Source: Streptomyces sp. TLI_105
GTDB lineage: Bacteria; Actinomycetota; Actinomycetes; Streptomycetales; Streptomycetaceae
NCBI RefSeq assembly: GCF_900105415.1
Contig: NZ_FNSM01000001.1
Span: 3,758,501 to 3,822,500, forward strand
Direction of reading: 5' to 3'
Length of the DNA stretch: 64,000 nucleotides
The position numbers and the translations under genes were made by a program. The notes below the pieces were generated by a model that was not told where the DNA came from, ran no database searches, and saw only the letters and a program-made list of their open reading frames with translations. This document shows, piece after piece, positions 34,469-43,380 of the stretch; positions within the stretch are counted from its first letter, which is position 1; the number at the start of each line of letters is the position of its first letter.

Positions 34469-35828
34469 GGTGCGAGCGTACGCGACGGCGGTTCTCGCGC
34501 AGCCGGTGGTCGTGCATGGCGGCCGTGTACACGTCCGCCGTGCCCGAGGCCGCCGTGTCCCAGCCGAAGGAGCCCGCGTGCAGCGCCGCCGCCTCCCCCA
34601 TCCGGGCCGACAGCGACGGGTCCGCCACGAACCGGCCGAGCGCCCGGGCGTAGTCCGCCGGGTCGTGCCCCTGCACGAGGAGACCGGTCACCTCGTCCCG
34701 TACGGCCACGGGCAGACCGCCGACCGCCGCCGCGACGACCGGGGTGCCGGCCGCCTGCGCCTCGATCGCGACCAGGCCGAAGGACTCGCTGTACGAGGGC
34801 ATGACGAGGACGCTCGCCGCGCGGAACCAGTCGGCGAGCCGGTCCTGCCCCACCGGCGGGTGGAAGCGCACGACGTCCGAGATCCCGAGCTTGGCGGCCA
34901 GCTTCTGCAGCTGCTCCGGCTTGGCCAGGCCGCTGCCGCTCGGCCCGCCGACCACCGGGACGACCATCCGGGAGCGGAGGGAGGGGTCCTGCTCCAGGAG
35001 CCGGGCGGCGGCGCTGAGCAGGATGTCCGGGGCCTTCAGCGGCTGTATCCGGCCGGCGAAGACGGGGATGAACGCGTCCTGCGGCAGCCCGAGCCGGGCG
35101 CGGGCCGCGGCGCGCCCGTCGGCGGGGCGGAAGCGGTCGAGGTTGACGCCCGGGTGCACGACCGCGATCTTGCCGGGGTCGGCCTCGTAGAAGCGGGCGA
35201 GCTCGTCGGCCTCCTCCGCGGTGTTGGCGATCAGCCGGTCCGCGGCGGCGACGATCTGCGTCTCGCCGATCACCCGGGCCGCGGGCTCGGGCGTGTCGCC
35301 CTCGGCGAGCGCGGCGTTCTTGACCTTCGCCATGGTGTGCATGGCGTGGACGAGCGGGACGCCCCAGCGCTCGGCGGCGAGCCAGCCGACGTGGCCGGAG
35401 AGCCAGTAGTGGGAGTGCACCAGGTCGTAGTGGCCGGGGCGGTGGCCCGCCCACGCCTGCATCACGCCGTGCGTGAAGGCGCAGAGCTGCGCCGGCAGCT
35501 CCTCCTTGGCCAGACCCTCGTACGGGCCGGCGTCCACGTGCCGTACGAGCACGCCCGGCGTCAGCTCGACGACCGGCGGGAGGCCGCCGGTGGTGGCCCG
35601 GGTGAAGATCTCCACCTCGATGTCGATGGCCGCGAGCCGCTTGGCCAGCTCGACGATGTACACGTTCATGCCGCCCGCGTCACCCGTGCCGGGCTGGTGC
35701 AGCGGCGAGGTGTGGACGCTGAGCATGGCCACGCGCCGGGGGGTGCGGTGCCGGCCGGGGAGCCGGAGCCTGGTCGGCGCCGGGTGCCGGTGCCGGGTAC
35801 CGGCGAACCGGGACACGTACTGGCTCAC
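34461..35828 (-). CDS. mshA: D-inositol-3-phosphate glycosyltransferase (mycothiol synthesis)
   Basis: A 455-aa GT4 enzyme that transfers GlcNAc from UDP-GlcNAc to inositol-3-phosphate, the first step of mycothiol synthesis. Acceptor-domain signatures include the [12 protein letters not shown] loop and HSHYWLSG; the donor site has the [12 protein letters not shown] loop and the E-x7-E type motif [15 protein letters not shown]. The frame is open far upstream, but the GTG at 35828 has GGAAGGACC at good spacing and gives the expected length. Confidence 0.93.
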   Translation of the reverse strand: MSQYVSRFAGTRHRHPAPTRLRLPGRHRTPRRVAMLSVHTSPLHQPGTGDAGGMNVYIVELAKRLAAIDIEVEIFTRATTGGLPPVVELTPGVLVRHVDAGPYEGLAKEELPAQLCAFTHGVMQAWAGHRPGHYDLVHSHYWLSGHVGWLAAERWGVPLVHAMHTMAKVKNAALAEGDTPEPAARVIGETQIVAAADRLIANTAEEADELARFYEADPGKIAVVHPGVNLDRFRPADGRAAARARLGLPQDAFIPVFAGRIQPLKAPDILLSAAARLLEQDPSLRSRMVVPVVGGPSGSGLAKPEQLQKLAAKLGISDVVRFHPPVGQDRLADWFRAASVLVMPSYSESFGLVAIEAQAAGTPVVAAAVGGLPVAVRDEVTGLLVQGHDPADYARALGRFVADPSLSARMGEAAALHAGSFGWDTAASGTADVYTAAMHDHRLRENRRRVRSHHG

Positions 35829-36060
35829 GTCGGCGGTCCTTCCGCTCGGGGGCCGCTCACGGGCCCCGGGGCTGAGCTGAGCTGGGCGGGCATGGCAGGT
35901 GGAGGGCGTGGGACGTCCTCCAGCCGCGACAACACCGGAATGGCCCCTTTCATTTCCGGCAGAAGGGGTGCTTTGCCAATTCGTTGCCGGGGCCACCGTC
36001 CGGGGCCGGCCCCCTCCGGTCCGGAACCGGCCCCTCCCCCGCACCCCTTACGCTCATGGC

Positions 36061-36855
36061 ATGGCCCCGCGCACCACCCGCCCCGTCGGCACCCCGACCC
36101 GCGGGACCACCAACCCGAACCGGCTGCGCCGCATGGACCGCTGGATCGCCGCCGTCCACGGCCCCGCCTTGCGCCGCTTCCCCGAGCCGCCGCTCGCCGT
36201 GGACCTCGGATACGGGGCCGCCCCCTGGACCGCCGTGGAGCTCCTGGCCCGGCTGCGCACCGCCGAGCCCCGCACCCGGCTCTACGGCATCGAGATCGAA
36301 CCGGCCAGGGTCGAGGCCGCGAAGCCGTACGAGCGGGAGGGCCTCTCCTTCCTGCACGGCGGCTTCGAGGTGCCGGTGCCCGGCCGGGTCGCCCTGATCC
36401 GGGCGGCGAACGTGCTGCGCCAGTACGACGAGGACCAGGTCGCGGCCGTCTGGGCGAGGCTCTGCGGGCGGCTCGCGCCCGGCGGACTGCTCGTGGAGGG
36501 GACCTGCGACGAGATCGGTCGCCGGCACGTGTGGGTGGCGCTCGACGCGGGCGGGCCGCGCACCGTGACCTTCGCGACCCGGCTCGGTTCGCTCGACCGG
36601 CCCTCGGACCTCGCGGAACGGCTGCCGAAGGCGCTGATCCACCGGAACGTGCCGGGCGAGCCGGTGCACGCCTTCCTGCGGGACTTCGACCGGGCGTGGG
36701 CGGCGGCCGCCCCGTACGCCTCGCTGGGCGCTCGGCAGCGGTGGATCCGCTCCGTCCGCGACCTCGCGGCGGACTGGCCGCTGACGGACGGCCCGCGCCG
36801 CTGGCGACAGGGCGAGGTGACGGTGCGCTGGGAGGCGCTGGCGCCGCGTGGGTGA
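36061..36855 (+). CDS. SAM-dependent methyltransferase
   Basis: A 264-aa class I methyltransferase. The SAM-binding loop is VDLGYGAAPWTAVEL (about 42-56), with an acidic end of strand 2 in GIEIEP (near 75-80) and a later GGLLVEGTCDEIG segment. The substrate is unknown. The ATG at 36061 begins after a 232-bp divergent region shared with mshA. The gene's last 35 bp are the first unit of a tandem array that continues downstream. Confidence 0.82.
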   Translation: MAPRTTRPVGTPTRGTTNPNRLRRMDRWIAAVHGPALRRFPEPPLAVDLGYGAAPWTAVELLARLRTAEPRTRLYGIEIEPARVEAAKPYEREGLSFLHGGFEVPVPGRVALIRAANVLRQYDEDQVAAVWARLCGRLAPGGLLVEGTCDEIGRRHVWVALDAGGPRTVTFATRLGSLDRPSDLAERLPKALIHRNVPGEPVHAFLRDFDRAWAAAAPYASLGARQRWIRSVRDLAADWPLTDGPRRWRQGEVTVRWEALAPRG

Positions 36856-36921
36856 CGGTGCGCCGGGAGGCGTCGGCGCCGCGCGGGTGACGGACGGTAC
36901 GAGGGAGGCGGCGCCGCGCGG
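36817..36921. repeat. Three 35-bp tandem repeats at the methyltransferase 3' end
   Basis: Units start at 36817, 36852 and 36887, each beginning GTGACGG and ending GGCGCCGCG(T/C)GG. A partial fourth begins at 36922. Unit 1 encodes the C-terminus of the methyltransferase, and the stop codon lies in the first bases of unit 2. The third unit has diverged most. Confidence 0.85.
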
Positions 36922-37155
36922 GTGACGGTGTGTCCGTAGGAGCGTCCGTCGGGGCTTCCCCCGGTTCTTCCCAACTCCCGCGGAATTTCCCGTACGCAGG
37001 GAACGCCATACGCACCTCACTCGTCCCCCGTGAGGGGGACGGGCCCGACAGGCCCCGGTTTCCCCTGTTGCTTTCCGGTTCCACATGGCACTATCGCCAG
37101 GTCACCATCAAGTTACTGACGGTAAATCAGTTTTGGGTCACTCGAGGGGGAGCTC

Positions 37156-38205
37156 GTGAACCGACGCCGCCACGCCACTGCCGCGATCACCGTGATCTGC
37201 GCCCTGACCGTGCTGGCCTCTCCCGCACTGACCCTCCAGGCCGCCGCCGCGCCGCTCCCGCCGCCCCCGCCGAAGAAGAGCCTGGAGGAGGTGCGCGCGG
37301 AGATCGACGACCTGTACCGGAAGGCCGCCGTCGCCACCGACGCGTACAACCTCGCCGAGGAGAAGACGAAGGAGCAGTCCGCCGAGATCGTCCGGCTCGC
37401 CCGGATGATCGTGGACGGCCGCGAGAAGATCGAGGACCTCAAGGCCAAGGCCGGCGCCGCCGCCCGCGCCCAGTACCGCAACGGCGGGCTCCCGGAGGGC
37501 GCGCAGCTCGTCCTCACGAACGACCCGCAGCTCTTCCTCGACGCCACCGGACGGCTCAAGGCCGGCGCGAAGGCCACCCACGACCTCCTGGGCGAGATGA
37601 CCCGCGCCCAGGCCGAGTTGGACACCTACGCCCAGGACGCCAGCATCAACTGGACCAAGCTGGAGGCCAACCGCGTCCGGCAGGCGAAGGCGAAGAAGGA
37701 GATCAACGACAAGATCGCCGCCGCCGAGAAGCTGGAGTCCGAACTCGCCGCCGAGGAGCGCCAGCGGCTGCGGCTCCTGGAGGAGCAGGCCCAGAACCGG
37801 GCCCAGACGACCTGGCTCGGCACCGGCGTCCTCAAGGACCTGCGGGAGGACGCGACCGCGGAGGGCAAGAAGGCGGTCGAGTTCGCGACGGCCCAGATCG
37901 GCAAGCCGTACGTCTGGGGCGCCGAGGGACCGCGCTCGTACGACTGCTCCGGGCTGACCCAGAGCGCCTGGGGCGCGGCCGGCCGGGGCATCCCGCGCAC
38001 CTCGCAGGAGCAGTGGCGGCTCCTTCCGCACGTGGACATCAAGGACATGCGGCCCGGCGACCTGATCGTCTACTTCAAGGACGCGAGCCACATCGGGATG
38101 TACGTCGGGAACGGGATGATCGTGCACGCGCCGCGCCCGGGACGGAACGTGACCCTCGCGGGCGCGGGCTCGATGGAGATCCTGGGAGTGGTCCGCCCTT
38201 CCTGA
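37156..38205 (+). CDS. Secreted NlpC/P60 cell-wall hydrolase
   Basis: A 349-aa exported peptidoglycan endopeptidase of the RipA/C40 type. A signal peptide (about 1-32), a long coiled-coil region (about 40-215) and the catalytic NlpC/P60 domain (about 235-349) with Cys264 (YDCSGL), His312 (SHIGMYVG) and His324. It should cut D-Glu-meso-DAP stem-peptide bonds, and the coiled coil often autoinhibits or binds FtsEX-like partners. The GTG at 37156 follows GAGGGGGAG. Confidence 0.9.
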   Translation: MNRRRHATAAITVICALTVLASPALTLQAAAAPLPPPPPKKSLEEVRAEIDDLYRKAAVATDAYNLAEEKTKEQSAEIVRLARMIVDGREKIEDLKAKAGAAARAQYRNGGLPEGAQLVLTNDPQLFLDATGRLKAGAKATHDLLGEMTRAQAELDTYAQDASINWTKLEANRVRQAKAKKEINDKIAAAEKLESELAAEERQRLRLLEEQAQNRAQTTWLGTGVLKDLREDATAEGKKAVEFATAQIGKPYVWGAEGPRSYDCSGLTQSAWGAAGRGIPRTSQEQWRLLPHVDIKDMRPGDLIVYFKDASHIGMYVGNGMIVHAPRPGRNVTLAGAGSMEILGVVRPS

Positions 38206-38370
38206 CCCGCCCTTCGCGCCCCGGCCGTCCTTCGTGCCCCCCGGCCGTCCTTCCTGACCCGCCCTTCGCCACCCGGCCACCCTTCGTGACACGAGCCACC
38301 TTCGTGGCCCGACGGGCGTGACGGGGGCCACGTCGGGGGCGTGACGGGAGCCACGTCCGGGGCGTGACGT
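38194..38370. repeat. Repeated sequence downstream of the NlpC/P60 gene
   Basis: The 24-bp segment around the NlpC stop codon (38194-38217, CTTCCTGACCCGCCCTTCGC core) recurs with one change at 38246-38269. Further on, a 23-bp unit starting GCGTGACGGG occurs at 38317-38339 and 38340-38362 with a partial third copy. The rest of the 365-bp gap up to 38570 holds no gene. Confidence 0.75.
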
Positions 38371-38570
38371 TTCTCATGGGACCGGCACTCCGTGCGGGGG
38401 CGTAGGGGGGCAAGTACCTCCCCTTCCGCGGCATATGCCAAGCACGGCACGCGCTCTCACAGGCTGATCACCATTCCGCTGCGCACCGCCCTACCGCTAT
38501 GGTCCGGGACGGGCGGGACGCCACCCGGCGCCCTGCGCACCCTCGGGGGGAGGGAAGGAAACCCGGACCG

Positions 38571-39872
38571 ATGCCCGTATCCGTACCGCGTCAGAGAAAC
38601 GTCTCTGCCGCTGCGGGACCCGGCGACGCCACCCCAATGGACGCCACTCCCATGACAGGCACAGTCACAGGCACCGACCGCACCGATCTCACTCTCCTGG
38701 TCGTCGAGGACGACCCGGCGGGTGCCCTTGCCGTACCCGAACTGCTCGACGCGGCCGACGCCGCCGGCACCCGGGTCCGCATCCGCACCGCCCGGAACCT
38801 CACCGAGGCCGAGCGGCTCCTCACCGACGACGTCCACTGCGTCCTCGTCGACCTCTCCCTGCCCGGCCCCCGGGCCGCCGCCGGCGACGACCCGCTCGCC
38901 CCGCTGCGGCACATCCTGCGCCTCGCCCCGCGCCACGCCGTCCTCGCGCTCGCGGCCTCCGCCGACGCCGAGCTGGCGGCCGAGGCGGTACGCGTCGGGG
39001 CCCAGGACCACCTCTTCCGCGAGGAGCTCGACGGGCGGCTGCTCAGCCGGGCCATCCGCTACGCCGTCGAACGCAAGCGGGCCGACGCCGTCCAGGTGAA
39101 GCTCGCCGAGTCCCGGCTGCGCGCCCAGGAGAACGCCCGCCTTGAGCGCGGCCTGCTGCCGACCCCGCTCCTGGAGGGCTCCGACCTGCGGTTCGCCTCC
39201 CGCTACCGGCCCGGCCGCTCCCGCGCCCTGCTCGGCGGCGACTTCTACGACACCGTCCGCACCCCCGACGGCACCGTCCACGCCATGATCGGCGACGTCT
39301 GCGGGCACGGCCCCGACGAGGCCGCGCTCGGCGTCGAACTGCGGATCGCCTGGCGGGCCCTGACCTTCGCGGGCCTCTGCGGGGACGAGCTGCTCTCGAC
39401 GATGCAGCAGGTCCTGGAGCACGAGCGGGAGAGCGACGAGATCTTCGCGACCCTCTGCACCGTCGACATCGCGCCCGACGGGCGCCGGGCCGGGCTCTGC
39501 CTGGCCGGCCACCCCTCGCCGCTGATCGCCCGGCAGGGACGGGCCGCCCGCCTCCTCCCGTACGAGGACGGCGGCCCGGCCCTCGGACTGCTGCCGCGCG
39601 CCCGCTGGCCGCGCCGGCAGGTCGAGCTGGGCGGGGCGTGGAGCCTGCTCATGTACACGGACGGGCTCATCGAGGGCCGCTCGGCGGGCCCCGGCTCCCC
39701 GCGGCTCGGCCAGGACGGGATGGTCGAGATGATCAACCGCCAGCTGGCCTCGGGCCTGCGGGGCGAGGAGCTCCTGGAGGCGGCCGTGACGGAGGTCCGG
39801 TCCCTGAACGGCGGCGAGCTGACGGACGACGTCGCCGTCCTGGCCCTGGAAAGGGACAGGACCCGGGGGTAG
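38571..39872 (+). CDS. Receiver-PP2C (SpoIIE-type) phosphatase
   Basis: A 433-aa protein. An N-terminal response-regulator receiver-like domain (about 38-160, LLVVEDDPAG, LVDLSLPGP with the acceptor Asp) is joined by a helical linker (about 165-200) to a PP2C/SpoIIE Ser/Thr phosphatase (about 210-430) with GGDFYD, MIGDVCGHG and LTDDVAVL metal motifs. The layout resembles RsbU-like or RssB-type phosphatases that act on anti-sigma antagonists. No partner gene adjoins. The ATG at 38571 follows AAGGAA. Confidence 0.88.
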   Translation: MPVSVPRQRNVSAAAGPGDATPMDATPMTGTVTGTDRTDLTLLVVEDDPAGALAVPELLDAADAAGTRVRIRTARNLTEAERLLTDDVHCVLVDLSLPGPRAAAGDDPLAPLRHILRLAPRHAVLALAASADAELAAEAVRVGAQDHLFREELDGRLLSRAIRYAVERKRADAVQVKLAESRLRAQENARLERGLLPTPLLEGSDLRFASRYRPGRSRALLGGDFYDTVRTPDGTVHAMIGDVCGHGPDEAALGVELRIAWRALTFAGLCGDELLSTMQQVLEHERESDEIFATLCTVDIAPDGRRAGLCLAGHPSPLIARQGRAARLLPYEDGGPALGLLPRARWPRRQVELGGAWSLLMYTDGLIEGRSAGPGSPRLGQDGMVEMINRQLASGLRGEELLEAAVTEVRSLNGGELTDDVAVLALERDRTRG

Positions 39873-39890
39873 TACCTCCCGGGTCCTGTC
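39855..39890. terminator. Terminator overlapping the phosphatase stop
   Basis: GACAGGACCCGGG pairs perfectly over 13 bp with CCCGGGTCCTGTC. The stop codon of the phosphatase is in the loop. It lies between convergent genes and can act both ways. Confidence 0.85.
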
Positions 39891-39908
39891 GTCGCGCCGC
39901 CCGCCTGC

Positions 39909-40256
39909 CTACCGGCCGCCGTTGTAGGGGCCGTACGGTCCGTCGCTGCTGGAGCCGCCGCCCCGGCGGCCGCCCCGGCCTCCGCCGGATACCTGCGCGA
40001 GCGCGGGGCGCACGTCCACCATGAAGACGATGGCGGCGATCAACCCCGCGATCTGCAGGAACAGCATCGGCAGCAGCAGGTTCAGGACGAGGTTGATGCC
40101 CAGGATGATCAGCCAGAACTTCTTCGTCTGCTTGTCGGCGGCGCGGTAGGCGTCCTCGCGCGCCATGGCGGCGAAGACGAGCGCGGCGACGGCGAAGCCG
40201 GTGAAGACCAGGAAGATCACCAGGGAGAGAAGGGAGTCGAATCCCGCGCGCAACAT
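39909..40256 (-). CDS. DUF2516 membrane protein
   Basis: A 115-aa protein with two strong membrane helices (about residues 8-33 and 45-78) and a Gly/Arg/Ser-rich tail. It matches the actinobacterial DUF2516 family, whose function is unknown. The ATG at 40256 has AGGCGG eight bases upstream; a GTG at 40265 is possible. It follows the HbhA-like gene, an order also found near Rv0474-Rv0477 of Mycobacterium, from memory. Confidence 0.8.
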   Translation of the reverse strand: MLRAGFDSLLSLVIFLVFTGFAVAALVFAAMAREDAYRAADKQTKKFWLIILGINLVLNLLLPMLFLQIAGLIAAIVFMVDVRPALAQVSGGGRGGRRGGGSSSDGPYGPYNGGR

Positions 40257-40346
40257 GCTGAGCACCGCCTAGTGGGGATGGAGAGAGAGCGCCTCGCGGT
40301 CAAGGTACCCGGTACAACGCACCGGGTACCCCCATCGGTGCCCGCC

Positions 40347-40943
40347 CTACTCCTTCTCGGCGGCGACGGCCGTCCTCTTGGCGGAGGTCTTGCGGGCGGT
40401 GGTCTTCCGCGCGGGCGCCTTCTCGCCCTCGGCCCCGGCGGCGTCGGCGCTCTCGTCCGCCTTCACCTCGGACTCCGCCTTCGCCTCGGGCTCCGGCTTC
40501 TTCGCGGGCTCCGGCTCGACGACGACGGCGATCTCGGTGATCTCCTCGGCGACCTCGCCGCGCCAGGCCCGGACGGCCTCCTCGCCGTGCGCGGCGACCT
40601 CCTCGTACTTCTCGCGCGCCTTGACCGCGTACTCGGCGGCGACGCCGACCCCGCGCAGGGCCAGGTCCTGGGCGGTCTCGCCGAGCTTCTTGAGGTCGGT
40701 GTCGAGGCCGCCGACGACCTCGGCGAGCTTCGACTGCACGGTGGCCTGGGCCTCCTTGGCCTGCGCGGTCACCTTCTCCTGCACGGCCTTCGGGTCGGTC
40801 TTCCGTACGGCGTCGATGCGCGCGGGCGCCTCGGCGGCGAGCTGCTCGATCAGGCCGGGAACCTTCTTGGCCTGCTGGACGGCGAGGTCGGCGGTGCCGG
40901 CGGCGAAGTAGAGAGGGGTACGCAGTTCGTCGATGATGGCCAT
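40347..40943 (-). CDS. HbhA-like helical protein with Lys/Ala/Glu-rich tail
   Basis: A 198-aa protein. The N-terminal region (about 1-125) is helical with heptad character and begins MAIIDELRTPLYFAAGTADL, like mycobacterial heparin-binding hemagglutinin. The tail (about 130-198) is rich in Glu, Ala, Pro and Lys and ends in a KTTARKTSAKRT basic repeat. In Streptomyces the role is unknown; adhesion or polymer binding through the basic tail is conceivable. It lies 37 bp after the HTH gene in one operon with DUF2516. Confidence 0.78.
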   Translation of the reverse strand: MAIIDELRTPLYFAAGTADLAVQQAKKVPGLIEQLAAEAPARIDAVRKTDPKAVQEKVTAQAKEAQATVQSKLAEVVGGLDTDLKKLGETAQDLALRGVGVAAEYAVKAREKYEEVAAHGEEAVRAWRGEVAEEITEIAVVVEPEPAKKPEPEAKAESEVKADESADAAGAEGEKAPARKTTARKTSAKRTAVAAEKE

Positions 40944-40980
40944 GCTGGTGGTCCTCCCGGATGTGACGTACTGGGACGTA

Positions 40981-41370
40981 CTAGCTCGAAGGCGGCACGG
41001 CGTTCGTGTCGGCCGCGGCGGCGTCGGCGGCGTTCTCCTTGCGGAAGGAGTCGTAGATCTGGAGCAGCACCTGCTTCTGCCGCTCGTTGATCGAGGGATC
41101 GGCCAGGATGACGGCACGCGTCTCCAGCTCCTCCCGCTCCTTCTCGTCGAGGATCCCGGCCCGTACGTAGAGCGTCTCGGCGGAGATCCGCAGCGCCTTC
41201 GCGACCTGCTGCAGGACCTCGGCGCTGGGCTTGCGCAGCCCGCGCTCGATCTGGCTGAGGTACGGGTTCGACACCCCGGCGGCATCGGCGAGCTGACGCA
41301 GGGAGAGCTGCGCGGTCCGCCGCTGCTCGCGGAGGTACTCGCCGAGATTGCCGACGTTGAGCGATGCCAT
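40981..41370 (-). CDS. XRE-type helix-turn-helix regulator
   Basis: A 129-aa protein with an XRE/Cro-C1 HTH (about 7-65, LREQRRTAQLSLRQLADAAGVS and SQIERG) and a helical C-terminal part. It corresponds by context to Rv0474, which precedes HbhA in Mycobacterium. The ATG at 41370 is used because upstream sequence contains the promoter-like palindrome at 41400. It probably regulates its own operon. Confidence 0.87.
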   Translation of the reverse strand: MASLNVGNLGEYLREQRRTAQLSLRQLADAAGVSNPYLSQIERGLRKPSAEVLQQVAKALRISAETLYVRAGILDEKEREELETRAVILADPSINERQKQVLLQIYDSFRKENAADAAAADTNAVPPSS

Positions 41371-41399
41371 GCCCCGACCATGCCAGCCTTTGCTAACTA

Positions 41400-41419
41400 T
41401 TGCAAGCAGCCGCTTGCAA
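41400..41419. promoter_or_regulatory. TTGCAAGC-N4-GCTTGCAA palindrome
   Basis: A perfect 8+8 inverted repeat, 30 bp upstream of the XRE regulator start. On the minus strand it lies between a TTTTGC -35-like element and TAGTTA, a -10-like element. It also lies 43 bp before the AraC-like gene. It is an obvious operator for one of the two flanking regulators. Confidence 0.7.
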
Positions 41420-41461
41420 AAGTCGCGGCCGGGGCGGGACGGCCCGTGCCATGCTGGGGGC

Positions 41462-41947
41462 GTGGATCTGGACGACCTGAAACGACTGCGCCGCGCGCGG
41501 GACACGATGGACCGCGACTACGCGTCGCCGCTGGACGTCCCGGCCCTGGCCAGGGTCGCCCTGATGTCCACGGGGCACTTCGCCCGCAGCTTCCGCACCG
41601 CGTTCGGCGAGACGCCGTACAGCTACCTCATGACCCGCCGCGTCGAGCGGGCGAAGGCGCTGCTGCGACGGGGGGACCTGAGCGTGACCGAGGTCTGCTT
41701 CGAGGTCGGCTGCACCTCGCTCGGGTCGTTCAGCTCGCGCTTCACCGAACTGGTCGGCGAGACGCCGAGCGCGTACCGGGCGCGGAGCCACGACACGCGG
41801 AGCCACGAGGAGGACGCCGCGATCCCCGCGTGCGTCGCCAAGGTGCTCACCCGGCCGGTGAAGAACGGCGGACCCGCGCGCGGCACCCCACCACGCGGCG
41901 CCGAACCGATCAGGAACGGAGAAGCAGGTCCGAGCGCCTCGCCGTAG
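41462..41947 (+). CDS. Short AraC-type regulator
   Basis: A 161-aa protein consisting essentially of the AraC double helix-turn-helix (about 5-105, SPLDVPALARVALMSTGHFARSF and TEVCFEVGCTSLGSFSSRF) with a basic Pro-rich tail. There is no sensor domain. The GTG at 41462 has only a GGGGG context. It lies 10 bp before the VOC gene in the same direction and probably controls it. Confidence 0.85.
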   Translation: MDLDDLKRLRRARDTMDRDYASPLDVPALARVALMSTGHFARSFRTAFGETPYSYLMTRRVERAKALLRRGDLSVTEVCFEVGCTSLGSFSSRFTELVGETPSAYRARSHDTRSHEEDAAIPACVAKVLTRPVKNGGPARGTPPRGAEPIRNGEAGPSASP

Positions 41948-41957
41948 CGTCGACGGC

Positions 41958-42374
41958 ATGAACGACATCAAGCTCTCACAGTGCTTCATCACCGTCGACG
42001 ACGCCGACAAGGCGCTCGGTTTCTACCGGGACGCCCTCGGCCTGGAGGTCCGCAACGACGTCGGCTACGAGGGGATGCGCTGGGTGACCCTCGGCTCGCC
42101 CACGCAGCCGGACGTGGCGGTCGTCCTGGAGACCCCGCTCCCCGACCCCAACGCCTCGGAAGCCGACCGCCGGGTGGTCACGGACCTCCTCGCCAAGGGC
42201 CTGCTGCGCGGGGTGATCTTCTCCACCGAGGACGTCGACGCCACCTTCGAACGCGTCCGGGCGGCCGGCGGCGAGGTGCTCCAGGAGCCGGTCGACCAGC
42301 ACTACGGCGTCCGCGACTGCGCCTTCCGCGACCCGGCCGGCAACATGATCCGCTTCGCCCGACCCAAGGCCTGA
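41958..42374 (+). CDS. VOC-family (glyoxalase-like) protein
   Basis: A 138-aa vicinal-oxygen-chelate protein made of two beta-alpha-beta3 modules (ITVDDADKALGFYRDALGLEV and the second half ending FRDPAGNMIRFARP). Members include glyoxalases, dioxygenases and resistance proteins, and the substrate is unknown. Co-directional with the AraC gene before it. Start ATG 41958. Confidence 0.85.
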   Translation: MNDIKLSQCFITVDDADKALGFYRDALGLEVRNDVGYEGMRWVTLGSPTQPDVAVVLETPLPDPNASEADRRVVTDLLAKGLLRGVIFSTEDVDATFERVRAAGGEVLQEPVDQHYGVRDCAFRDPAGNMIRFARPKA

Positions 42375-42433
42375 ACCTCCACCCCGGGCCCCCGCCGTGT
42401 CAGCATGGAGGGGGCCCAACGAGGAGGAACGGC

Positions 42434-43018
42434 ATGACAGTTGACGAGCGGGACGACATCACGAGCCCTCGGCGGCGCGCGGACGTCCTCGACGAGACGG
42501 CGACCCCGGGGCCGGGACGCTTCACCGGTCCCGCGACCGGGGACGAACTGCCCGTCCTCACCGGGTTCCTGGCGGACCAGCGGGCGACGCTCGCGCTGAA
42601 GTGCGAAGGCCTGAAGGAGGAGCTGGCCCTCAGGGCTGCGGAACCGTCGACCCTGTCCCTGCTCGGCCTGGTCCGGCACATGGCCGACATGGAACGCCAC
42701 TGGTTCCGCGAGGTCCTCGCCGGTCAGGAGGGCGTGCGCCCCCTCTTCTCCTCCCCGGAGGACCCGGACGGGGACTTCGACGGCGCCACGCCCGACCCGG
42801 CGGCGGTCGAGGAGGCCTGGGAGGCCTGGCGGGCGGCGGTGGACTTCTCCGACCGCTTCACGCGCGAGGCCCCGGACCTCGACGTCTCGGCGCACGACGC
42901 GTGGCGCGGAACGGTCTCCCTGCGCTGGGTCCTCGTCCACATGATCGAGGAGTACGCCCGCCACAACGGCCACGCGGACCTCCTCCGGGAGCGCATCGAC
43001 GGCACGCGGGGGCTGTAG
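42434..43018 (+). CDS. DinB-family protein
   Basis: A 194-aa DinB/YfiT-like four-helix bundle. The metal-ligand histidines occur in LVRHMADMERHW (about 78-89) and in HMIEEYARHNGHADLLRE (about 166-183). DinB-like proteins include thiol-dependent S-transferases using mycothiol or bacillithiol. The ATG at 42434 has a strong GAGGAGG site. It ends before the repeat-rich intergenic region. Confidence 0.85.
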   Translation: MTVDERDDITSPRRRADVLDETATPGPGRFTGPATGDELPVLTGFLADQRATLALKCEGLKEELALRAAEPSTLSLLGLVRHMADMERHWFREVLAGQEGVRPLFSSPEDPDGDFDGATPDPAAVEEAWEAWRAAVDFSDRFTREAPDLDVSAHDAWRGTVSLRWVLVHMIEEYARHNGHADLLRERIDGTRGL

Positions 43019-43029
43019 CCCGGGGCGGC

Positions 43030-43380
43030 GCCCACCCCGTTATGGACACGCCGGCCGGGCCGGCGCGCCCACCCCCGTTGTGGGCAATCGTTCCGCCGGT
43101 GCGGTGCCCACCCCCGCGCCCCCGTTGTGGGCATGCGTTCCGCCGGGGCGGAACGGGTGGGCACAACGGAACGGCGCCCTTGCCGGCGCCCGAGACTCCC
43201 GCGCCCTGACCCGCACCGACCGGTACGGCGCACAACGTGCTGCGGGTCCAGGCGCGGAACGCGGAGGCGCCGCTGAAGGGCGCCGTCCCGTGTGCCCACC
43301 CTCCCCCAAGCTCTCGGCTTCGCTCGAGCAGGGGGGACCCCCTCGCCCCAGCGGGACGATTGCCCACACGGCGGGTGGGC
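43030..43380. repeat. Cluster of short palindromic intergenic repeats
   Basis: A 19-bp motif CGTTGTGGGCANNCGTTCC occurs at 43076-43094 and 43123-43141, and inverted at 43150-43168 and (diverged) 43353-43371. Copies two and three form a hairpin through CGTTCCGCC/GGCGGAACG. GCCCAC/GTGGGC pairs add further stems. The 540-bp gap (43019-43558) has no gene. From memory, repeats of this kind are dispersed between genes in many Streptomyces. Confidence 0.65.
43301..43342. repeat. CTCCCCCAAGCTC... dispersed hairpin repeat
   Basis: The segment has CCCCC facing GGGGGG around a CTCTCGGCTTCGCTCGAG centre and ends GGGGGGACCCCC. I recognise this as a sequence very common between Streptomyces genes; that recognition is from memory. 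It is a separate repeat type from the GTTGTGGGCA motif around it. Confidence 0.6.
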
